From positions 220,321-284,320 of the forward strand of contig NMRA01000333.1 of NCBI GenBank assembly GCA_002633005.1: a stretch of DNA of 64,000 nt, in the 5' to 3' direction. Positions 37,301-49,300 of this stretch are shown here, piece after piece. Source of the stretch: Phoronis australis. Lineage: Eukaryota; Phoronida; Phoronidae. The position numbers and the translations under genes are program-made. A model generated the notes under the pieces. That model did no database searches. It was given only the letters and a program-made list of their open reading frames with translations, and had not been told where the DNA came from. Each line of letters opens with the position of its first letter. Positions within the stretch are counted from its first letter, which is position 1.

Positions 37301-40300
37301 ATGTATCTAATGAAAGGTTCAGTTAGACTTTGTTCATGCTTGAAAGCTTACAAACCTCCGCTTTTATTTAAGCTCATGATTGGTTGATTAACCCTTAACT
37401 TCCAAGATGATGCGTACCAAACCTTCAGAACAAGTATGATTTCAGTTCTAACACATTCAGAGTATTGGACTAGATGTCTATGGATTTTTTAAGTGCACAA
37501 AACAAAAGCCATATTTTGAATGTAATGAGTGAGAGGTGAGATAGAAACCACTAAATCGTCAAGATGTGAATGACTATCAGCAGAGTCTCAAAGTTTGGTG
37601 AGATCCCCAGAGTAGTACAGTTATTTCAAGACATAGTTTGTGCAGAAAATTGGTTGCACAAGCTTATCTTTGTATACCTACATGAGAACGCTACACAGAA
37701 ACTGACAAACATTGTATTGAATGAGCACGATTCTTAGGGCCCAGATGGAACAGTAGCAATGCCACGTCACCACACGTCACATTGCCATTGTTGAATAATG
37801 CTATGATGTCAGGCAACAGAGTTATCCAGTGGATAAGTTTTAAAGGTTTATTATGCAACCTAGCCCTTCTGGTAAACTAAATTTCTTTGTATTTTCCTGC
37901 TGTATTGGTGCCAAAATATTGACAAAGTTAGGCTTTTTTCTACAAATTTTGGTAACTTTTTTAAAACGGTATATCGGGGCAAAAAATATTGATAAAATCA
38001 TTTAGCAACAAAATAAAAAAATGAGCTGTAATATTGAAGATCAGCAACACATCCCAATTTATGAAATTTCACTACTTTTAAATTTTTTTATCTAGGAAAA
38101 GACAGTTCATTCTAACAAATGTATTTAACCCACGTTAAATGTTTGTACAAGACGCGTGAAATTGCCAGCCACAAACAACGGAACACCTTTGCCCCATACC
38201 TAATGAATCAAATGTTATCGAGATAGTCTTCGCCAATACTTAAGTCACGTAAACGTAAATGACACTTTAACCTCTGATATCAGCATTTTAAGTAATTTAT
38301 ATGTAAAAGAAGCAATTTGCAGATACAGCTAACAACTGTGATAAATGATTAGTGAGAGAAAGGTAAGGCTCATTTACTTTGAACTTTTCACACCTGAGAA
38401 AGTCAATCAAGTGTTTCAGAATTTTCTTCTGTTTGGAAACAGAACAATGATTAATGCAAGCCTAAGTATCGGATTACTTAATCTATCATAAAAAACATTA
38501 CAGAGTAAAAAAAACACCTCAATTCCAGCATAAATGTTGGAAAGTTAAATGGATTTTCATTTTTTACCTAGTATTTCTCGCCCAGAAACTATTCAACCTG
38601 TCGTTACACTATCGCCATTCACCCTGGGATCAGGTTGACAAGTGCTTTCACGATCCAAGGGATAAAAGCTATTAACTTCATGAAAAATCTGAAATTTCCA
38701 GTGTCCAAACAATCCCTCAGCATTCAAGTACATGTGTCAATTTTGCCATTTACTTATCTGAGAGAAAGCTGCATTTTACTGTAGTATCCGAAAAGAGCGC
38801 AATTTAAAAATCAAAACGTCTACTCTAGCTATTTCACGACAAACTCAGGGTGTATGGGTTGTGCATGCTCTACTCGAAACTTCAAATCAATGTTTTGAAC
38901 TTTTTAACTTTCTTACAATACTGCAAGGGGTGACCACAGCAACCTGACAGAGGTCGTTTTGCGATAGAAATAACACCTGGAATTATATTTCCGTCCTCCC
39001 AGAAACGTATGATCAGCCTATCTTCAAGTCCAGGCCTTTATGCAGCGTATGTCCTAATCTGGACGCCCTGGCAAGGAAGCCCAATGTATAATTTGGACAC
39101 CTACTGTCAATAGGAACCTTTCAAATTTGGACTCACACATTGTAATGAATACTAGGAAGCCTCTGAAGGCTCACTGTGGGGGCTCTTTTTTCAAAGCAGG
39201 AAGAAATATACAATGCATATACAAAGTATATGCATTGTTGCTATTTTGGCACTTGATTGACAGCATTGTAAAAGTCTTGGTCTACACAGTTTTTTTTAGT
39301 AAAAATGTTCACCATAGAAGACTGTTTTATAAACTTAAATGTAAAAACTTTGATCTATGCATGTTTTTGTAAAAAAATCTGTGTGTTTGGGGGTATTGCT
39401 GGGGGTTGGGGGTTACGCGTCGGAATGATGGACGCCCTGGAATATTGGGAACCCCATTTTGGACACCCTATTTTCAAAATCCTGGATAAAGGCCTGTTAA
39501 CCACAATTAAAATTCTTAAAAATACATTTTTTCAATTATCAAAACCAGATTACATAAGTTAGAATCATACGGAAAATTCCTGGTTTTCTTTTATAAGCAT
39601 ACATCCAAACATTGGTGATGGAGTAAAAAAATTCCTCGTTTATTTTTGTAGGGATATTACAGAAAATAAAATTCCGCTTTTTGGTCAAACACTGTTTTCC
39701 ACAGTAGCTAACACTCAGCGCGCACCTTTCTGTAAAACGAATAATTGTTTACAAACATCACCTCATACTACTTACTCTGTTCTTACTCAGTGGGAGCCCC
39801 CATGAGGTCCAGAAGACCTCATGCAGGCTTTGCACCTTTATACTTAATTAATTATATATAAAATTACCCTTTGGCTCTAGGTTTGCAGCCAAGCAGGTTT
39901 GCGATTCCCGAGAGACCACCTGCCATTGATTTGAAGCCCTCAACTTTAGAAAAACCAATCTTATAAAAATTGACAGCTATTTGACATCCTTTTTACTTCC
40001 TAATGCCTTGAATCATTTTTCATGGTGAAATGGAAAGGTTTTAGACATGTTTTCTGTGGTCGAGTAACTCGTAAATAATTTCCGCTCTTTCCGCTCTAGA
40101 CAGAGCGTACAAGGAAATGACTGTAATATACACACTCTCCTCTGAAGTAGACACTCAACAACAGCAACTAGTTATCAACAAACAGCCTTATCACTTAGGT
40201 GCCCTGCAACTGACAGAATTCTTATTGCAGCTTTTCAAGCACCAGGGGATTGACCGACAAGAAGAAAAAAGACTTAATGAACAGGATCTCCAAGAACACA

Positions 40301-43300
40301 AAAGATCTGAAATATAACCCAATTGCCTTCGGTGTTGGATCCAGGATAGCAGCTGATATAAACGTCACAGTCAGCACCCGACAGGGTTCCTGTTACCAAG
40401 ACAACGCAGAGGAAATAGGAAACGGCTTCACTTAAACTTAAGATTTACATTCTTGAGTGTGTGCCGAGTTTAAGTAAAAACCCCTCAGCAACGATATACA
40501 CTTGCGATGGGCGTCGTAGAGGAAACGTCGGATACGGAGTTAATTCGCGTTGCATTTTGCAGGAATTTGCAAATATCAGGAACCATTCTAGACTCACTGG
40601 CGATCATTGCTAATTTGTTCGCCCTTCTCGTACTCGCATCAGTCAAACACAAGAAATCGCAAATCATATTTCTATTCAGTCTTGCCATGTCAAACCTGAT
40701 TTATCCTGTAGCAGACATGGCTTTCATGTTTACCTTGGAATTTGAGTGCAAAGGAGAATACAGGAATGGTTCGTTTAACCATCACCCAGAGTGGAATACA
40801 ACAACCAATATCATAGGCTACATGAGTCTAAAAAGCATTCATGACACTGCTGTCTCGGCTACACTATATATATCATTTGCAATGACTATGGACCGTCTGG
40901 TGGCCATTTTGAAACCGCTTCGTTATGGACAAATTGTCACAAAGCGCAAGATTTACCTAACAACAGCGATTTGCTGGTGTCTCGCCCTGTTGGGCTTTCT
41001 CTCAATGATACAGACCATCACCACAGGACCTCTGCCGACATGGGAGGACAGATATATCCCTTTCATTAAAGCATATTCAATATTTACGTACACTTTCACA
41101 TTTTTTCTTCTACTTATTCTCATCATCACCTACTCATACCTATTTCGTCAAATCCGAAAAGCACATAGTTTTGCCAAAGCAACCAATCAAAACATTCATG
41201 ACAAATACAAGGGAACTGTCACAGTGTTCATTATCGTCTGCTCATTTGCCGTCTGCTGGATTCCAGCAAATGTGTTCGATATTTACCACTACTCCATGTC
41301 CCAGGAGGAAATTCGTAAAAACTACCAAACCATTGCCACGATCTACTTGGTTTTGCGATCAATATTTCGCCTGAACGCCATATTGGATCCCATTACCTAC
41401 GTGAGTCTTAACAAGCATATTCGGCAATCAACATTGTTCAAGTTGTTTTGGAAAGAGCTCGGTAAGGACACAACACAGCTGTCGTATGAATATAAATATG
41501 TCCGAGGTGATACCTCACAGCATGAGGTTGTCAAAGGCAGCTTTAAAGAAAAGACGTGTCGCCGTGACTACGTGTGACTACTCAAGAAGAAAATGATATT
41601 TCAGGAAAAAATTCCAATTCGAGGAGTTTTTAAAACCACTATTGGAAAACTTCATAATCTTTATTGTGATAAACAATTGCAGTTTGAACGCTGCGTGATT
41701 GTGTTGTGAGCTTTTGTCAATCAATGCATGAATGTAGCATGTGACTTACGTTAGATGTGAAAGTAGCGCACTCTGTAGCTGACATATCGTGCACATGTGA
41801 CACTGCTAACCTCCATATTGATAAATAACAAATTTGAATTCAACCATTGTTGTGAATGATTTCAGCTAGACAATTGCGCTGTCGATAACCGTGTTGAACA
41901 ACTCAAAATTCATATACGTCATGAGTTTTGTGCCTCAATAAACAAATCAGGGTATTTCATCTATGGTGCTGCAGCAAATTTCTGAATGTATTGCGGGCAG
42001 CAGTGGGCTCGTAAACAATACGACGAAAAGCAACACTTGTCACATAAAATCTGCCAAATAGATAGCACAAATTATAAACCAAGTCACAGGTCCACAAATT
42101 ATCTGTGATTTCACCCGATGTTTACAAGACGACAACAATTCCATAACGCATTTAAAAAATGACAGCAGCGCTGTAGACGAAATCCTTCCAAACTGAAACA
42201 AGTTTTTGGATGAAAGGGCGTTGGATTTTTATGACTGGAATGCTTGTTTAAGTATCCCTAATGCAACACAGCATGGGGTCATTCAGCCTTGAATTTCCTT
42301 TTGTTGAAATGACAATGAACAAATTTAATCTCAAAAATTTAATTTCATTACTAATCGTCTACTAGTGTCAATCTATCATACTTTGCAGGAAGATAAATTT
42401 AAACAATCCCTAGGATTCATTGTGTGACTTAGGTCGTAAAAGATTCTGTAATAGGATTTTTACTTCAGTCCTGATAAATACCATAGAACATGTGGACACA
42501 CTCTGGTCACAATGTTGCATGATGCAACGTGCATAACAGCTTGTCATCTAAACCAGGAAAACAAGAGTTGACACACATTAAGAGGAATTTGCAGGCTAAT
42601 TCCTTATCTCAGTGATTACTTGGTCAAATTAGTTAAAAACACAAGATATAGCAACGATGTGAATATGAAGTAGATTGAAAATTGCCAAATGTTTTTAAGA
42701 ACGAATTTCATGACGAAATTGATCCACCACAAATCACTGGATCGTGTCCAGTGAGTGCCGTTACGTGGTGCTGGGGAATAACACTGCATGATGTGAGCCC
42801 GCGAGGTACGTCATTAGTGCAAAGGTCACCTATATTGCAGAATTTTTTGTTTTCACATTTACAAACTGTTAATGAATACAACTGCACTATGTTTAGCGTA
42901 GATAATGTTAAAATAGCAATGTCGTTTAGTTCCTGCTATACATTAGCATACTTTGGAGCATGCAAATACAACTTTAAGAAAGATGGTGCTTTTAAGTCTG
43001 TTCGGTCAAAAAAGCAAGTGATTCTGGTCTAGAGCTTCTTAAAAATTAAAACCTTGTTTTCAAGTGTCAGTGGGGATTTTAAAAAAAATGATAAGGGCGG
43101 GTGCTATTTTATTGAGGCAAAAGTTTCAAAATGAGTCTGTGCGCATATCAGAACCAGCTCATTTGTTTGTTTTGGACTTACTATAATGAATGTGACAATC
43201 ATGTGCATCATTGTTTGTTTTGTATTAACACTATGACGTAAACCAGACATCATATTAATTAAAGTAGAAAAATCCGGGGTTCATTGCGTTGCTTAACAAA

Positions 43301-46300
43301 ATTACAGCTTGCAAAGACTTCGCAAAAATTCTGCAATTTGGGACAGCCTCTAGAATTTGGGTCTTGGAAACTCGTGCAAAAAATGACTTCTCTTGATTCT
43401 GAAATTTGGGACTAGGGCGATTTTGGCATTCACCTTATTTTTGAAATTTTGGACAATATGCTTTCAATCTACAAAGTGCTGGTAATTTTGCTGTCTTTCT
43501 GGTGATTCTTGAATTTAGGGCTGTTAATGCAGCTTAGTCTAGAATTTGGGGCAACCTCTGCCTTGAGCAATTTCACTATGTACCAAATTGGAGATTTTTT
43601 ACTGTAACAAGCAAAACTTCAGAATTAAACAAAAACAAAGTTTTCCCTGTTGCTCAGCTCGTGCTGTATCACTACAGTCCTCAATCACTATGGCAACGCT
43701 TTCCACTTGTTTTCAGAACCAATTTAGTATGATATTCTTACAACGCATTATTAAATGTTTACAAAATAACCAGAATTAAAAATGGAATTTTCAAACTAAT
43801 TTATGAATTTACAAAACGGGCACCACCGTCTGAACGACAACAAACTTTCTTTTTCATAAATGGTCAGTAAAAACATGCAGGACTGTAATTTTAAGAATCT
43901 TCTTATTTCACTGGTAATTTTCAATTGATGAATTTCTAACGTGTGTTCTAAACTAGCGAAATAACGGAATCAGAGAATTTACAGCAGACATTGAAGTGAA
44001 GAGAGACATACAGACAGCTTCACTTTCATCCATGCACACGCATAGAGGGAATTAATCATCTCTCAGCTGACGTCAATAGTTACGCTTCATTCCACAAAGG
44101 GGTGGACAATACCGCAGAGTGATCGACAAAATTATGTCCGTAGACTACCCAAGCATTCCATCACAAAGTAATTGAGACCACCACAACTGTTGAATTTTCC
44201 CCATTGGGAACGCAGCTTCAAAGATTTTATGGTGATGTGAGTTGAACTGTAATCAGTACTTTGCTAAATGGTTAGGTTGAGAAAGTTTGCCTTGCCACCA
44301 AACAGGAAGTGAGGAGAGCACCTTTGAAAATTGAGAAGCGCTACGCCTTTAGATTCTTATTTCAATCATAATATCCCCCGTCTACATTGTGTTTACTTCC
44401 TCCCAATGTAAAAACATTTGATTTTAAGATTATGTGGGTCCTTATCAATAAGTTTGTGTATCTACGTAAATAACCACAAAACTATAGATTTTAACCCAGT
44501 AAAAGTATATTTCCAAAAGGAGGAAGGTTGCAGGATTCGATTTGACGTTTTACAAATCTGACATCAATTGGGTCATGCATTTTTTAGTAAAATTTAGCAA
44601 ATAGGGAAGGTACATAGATTGCAGAACGATGGTATCAAAATCATGACCAAATTTTGTCTAAATATATTGTTTAAGATGAAATCTCAAAAAACACTAAACA
44701 TTACAGTTTTCTAAATTCATCTCTTCGTTTTCATTTCATACATGTCACAAAAAACGTAAAAGTTCTATTTCTGATCGCCCCTCATGCAAAAGTGAATAAT
44801 TTAAAAAAGCAATTCCTCATAGCATAAATTATGGTGCCAGAAAATCTCGTATAAATCCCATCAGTCATTTCTGGGATATGATGCTCCAAAATTTGCGAAA
44901 TGTGGCAACTTTTCGAGGGCCCTACATGACCTTAATTAGTCACCTAAACACAACAATTTATCATATCTCATTCCTTATCCAGATAAGAAATTATTTCCAA
45001 ATAGTAAGGACTAACAGTAATTGCTAAGACAGGATTTAATGAGATGGTAATATCAGCTTATTTGTATAATTACAAAACAGCCTATATGAAATCAAATTAA
45101 ATAATTGAAATTCTATCTGAACATTTATTAATTACAAACCCCTCAACCCCCCGACAATCTATCTGAAAATGAATTACAGACCTGACATTCTACGTAAATA
45201 TTAATTGCAAAACGACACCCTACCTGGAAATCTTTCCCCAAAACCACCGATCATTCTCTGAAACTCATTTCTGAGACACTACAACATTACACATTTGAGG
45301 GAGAGTTAGAAATCTAATACCTGACAAAAATCCGTCTACAGTTTCATTCTCATGATGAACACTAGTTGGTTTTCAGATCTTTGTGAAATCACCATTGCCT
45401 CATTATGACTGAACCCGATAATAATGAAGACAAAGTAAATGAGAGCGCCTGAAAGAGGCTATAGGATGCGACACTCATAGAACAGGCTAGTTAACTTACT
45501 GGCTGCAAATAAACTTTGTTATTTTCATTGGCTTACCCTCATATTTGTCCCACACACTTCTCTTCCTCCCTTTACCACCCCCTCTCTTCTTGTGCACCTC
45601 TTTCTTATCCTGTATCAACCCCAGCTCTAGGAGTTTCTTAGAAACCACCTGCTTAGAGCGCGGAGTGGTCAGTCGGCTTGTGATGTCACCAAGGGGATCT
45701 AAAGAAATATAAATAGATTTAGGAGAATGTCGAGAAATGTTCCGACATCAAGAGCACCAAATGGCAATAAAGGTCAGAGCAGATGGAGAGCTACACACCT
45801 TGAATGGAAATGATCTCAGGTCACGTGTTCACCAATGAACTGTGAGGATTTTGTCTCGCAAGATGGTGAGGCGAATGTCTCATTTGTTGGATTTTTTTTG
45901 TCGCGCATGAGGTGAGTGAATGGCTTAGCCGATTACCTTTTGTAGACAACGAAAATTAATTAATGCATCACCGGAAAACAACAAATCCTTCTCGCTCCGC
46001 CATTGTAATCATTTACTACTTTAATTTTGTTTACAAAATACATCGAAAATTTCAATCGAGGCACACAGCTCAGATGTGAGCGTTTTGTCTGTGATGGCAC
46101 TCAGTACCAATAACTACAGTTTGGGAGACTTACTCTTTACTAGGTGGGAATATCTGAATACAAAGACACTCAGTTTACCAGCATGAGGGAAATCGGGCAA
46201 TAAACATCCCACATAGCTGCTGGATTGCATGCATTTTCAGGCACTGCCAGCGCCACCTAGTGAATTTTGTGCTTTTTATTGTTTGAGAATGCGTGATTTC

Positions 46301-49300
46301 CCTTGGGAAACTTAGCACAACCTAGAAAAACGTTGAAAACTTGAGACTTCATGAACCATGTTACTGACATTATTTGCCATAAATGTACTAATTCTTATTT
46401 TATGCGCCAAGCTGTGAACTTTTTAAGTCTACAAAATGAGTTAGCATGAAGCGTTGTGTAATCAATAAAAAATGAGATTTTCTATTGACGTCAGTAGCCC
46501 TGCAAAAACTGTATTTTTCAAAAAATATAACCAACATGATCTAGGACCAAACATGTTCAGCTCACTCATTCCCTAATAATGGTTTACATATAATCACCTT
46601 GTTTCTTTCCTGACTTCCAAAACACATACATAAAGTCTGTCAAGCCTCATCACTTATTTATGAGAACTATGACTACAGGAGAGTGAGGCTCCCAGATGAC
46701 CTACCATTACTGCCACGGTATTGGTCAAACAACTGCCTCAGCTCCAGCTCTTCTTCTTCTCTCCACGCAAGACTTGGGCGAGACGACCTGTCATAATAAA
46801 CCAACACAAGTTTTGAAACTTTAAGACAACAACTTGGGTGAGACGACCTGTCATAATAAAGCAACACAAGTTTTGAAACTTTAAGACAACAACTTGGGCG
46901 AGACGACCTGTCATAATAAAGCAACACAAGTTTTGAAACTTTAAGACAACAACTTGGGCGAGACGAACAGTCATAATAAACCAAAACAAATTTTCAAACT
47001 TTTTAAGACAACGACTTGGGTGAGACAACCTGTCATAATAAACCATCGCAAGTCACTGTCACCAACTAAGATCACTGAATAAATTTATTCAACAATCGTA
47101 ATATTTGATATAACACAAAAATGTAAACATTATAGAAGTGACAGCCTTGTGTGTATTTCTTTTTAATAAAATTTTCCACAGGCTAAAAAACGTGCAGGTA
47201 TTTTGTTTGTGCAACACAGAAAATTCAAAGCAAGGGCAACAAACAGTATGGTTCTGAGGTGCTATTGTAATATATAAAATAAACAAGAGCAACGCAGAGC
47301 GTTGAAATGCGCCCACAATTGCACCGTACACGGTATCCTTCAAAGGTTGTTTATTGGTACCACAAAGTGGCCAGTAGAGGGCATATATGTAGTATGTTGT
47401 ACTTTGCAAAATGGAAAGGCATTGTCATTGTCTCCTCAATAGGCTAGGGGAAAAATGTGAGTGATCTTCATAATACAAGCACATCCTATACATCAGTTGC
47501 TTAAAGCACCACAGAAACATAGAATTAAAAACAAATTTACTAACATACGAGATTAGCACAGCATTAGAATGCCAGAAACAAATTTCTATTTGGAACTTTT
47601 CCTTCATAGTCACGAAGTAACACAAAGTATACACCTGAAGACCTGTGAAAATACAGAGGTCAATGTAAAATACTTAAATTGCCACTAGAGGCATACCGGT
47701 AGTCAGAATTATCCTAAAGTCGTCATCGCCCGTTGTCAACATCACATCAATACACTTGCTAAATTTAGTAAAGATCCTGCAAACGGTTTGGGAGATACAG
47801 CCATGGGCGCCAAAAACAACTGCCACTAGGAGGCGCCACAGTAATCAAAGTCATGGGAAATTCAGCGTCAACCATCCTCTTCATAGTAAGAACATACATG
47901 CCAATTTTCACAATCATCCTTTGAGCGGTTTGGTTGATAGAGGGGTGGACGCAAAAATACAGACTCGAAAACAGTAAAAATGGCCACTAGGTGGCGCAAA
48001 CCATGTCGAATCCATCTGAAAATGGGAGGATAGCGTCATCTCACTAATAGGTGCCTACACACCAAATTTCATGAAAATCCGTTCAGGACTTTTGAAGATA
48101 CAAAGGTAAGCGTAAAAAACTAAAATTGCCACAGGGGGCACACCGGTAGTCGGATCCGTCCGAAAGTCGTCATGTTCTGTTGCTAACATCATATAAATAT
48201 ACTTACATAATTTCGTAAAGATCCTGCGAACGGTTTAGATGCAGCCATAGGCGGGGAAAAAAAACTGCCACTAGGGGGCGCCACAGTACTTGAAATCATC
48301 GGAAAGTCATCGTCAACCGTCCTCTACATAGTAAGCATATACATGCCAATTTTCACAATCATCCTTTGAGCGGTTTGGTTGATAGAGGGGTGGACGCACA
48401 AAAACAGACTCGAAAACACTAAAAATGGCCACTAGGTGGCGCAAACTATGTCGAATCCATCTGAAAATGAGAGGATAGCGTCATCTCACTAATAGGTGCC
48501 TACATACCAAATTTCATGAAAATCCGTTCAATACTTTTGAAGATACAAAGATAAGCGTAAAAAACTAAAATTGCCACTACGGGGCACACCGGTAGTCGGA
48601 TCCGTCGGAAAGTTCGCACATGCCGTCCCATTCATAAATGGAACATATGTGCCGAATTTCATGAACGTATGTCAAAGGGTTTTGGAGATAGAGCAGCGGA
48701 CGCCGGACGCATAAAAAGCCACTAGGGGGTGCAACATAGTCTTGTCAAGAAAAACTTATGGCAAAATTTTGTGAACTTGGTAGACGACCATGATAGAGAA
48801 ACTTAATTATCAAATTTCATGAAAATCTGTCAAAAATCTCGGTAGATATAAACGCTAACATAAAAACTAAAATTGCAACTAGGGGACACAGCAGTAGTCA
48901 AATCTGCCCAAAAATTTGTTCATGCCATCCCATACATGACAGGAATATGCAGGAAATTAACTGAAGGCAAATGAGTCTCAAGTTCCACGTAGTGCTAATT
49001 AGGTGAAGCCAAAATCACAAACTTCAAACTAGAATCTCTATAATCAACTTAGTGATGGTGAACCGCATCACTGAAGCAATCAACCAATGAACTGCATTCA
49101 GTCAATTGTTTTATTACATGCATAATTAGGAGCTGCGTTAACTTGCCATATAAAAACTAATAAGTATCCGCTTCAAAACATGAACCATAGCAATAGTATT
49201 CGAAGATGGCACTGCAAAAGGTTTTAAAAATTTCATCGATCCTTGCACTTACATCAGGATTGGGAACGAATTTCAATTTTTATTTTAATTTTCGTTCAAC

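Noticed and set aside
39850-39960. Possible tRNA B box (GGTTTGCGATTCCC)
   Set aside because: No matching A box at tRNA spacing and no acceptor stem.
42682-43032. 116-codon + strand ORF downstream of the GPCR
   Set aside because: No domain, signal peptide or repeat; composition like intron DNA.
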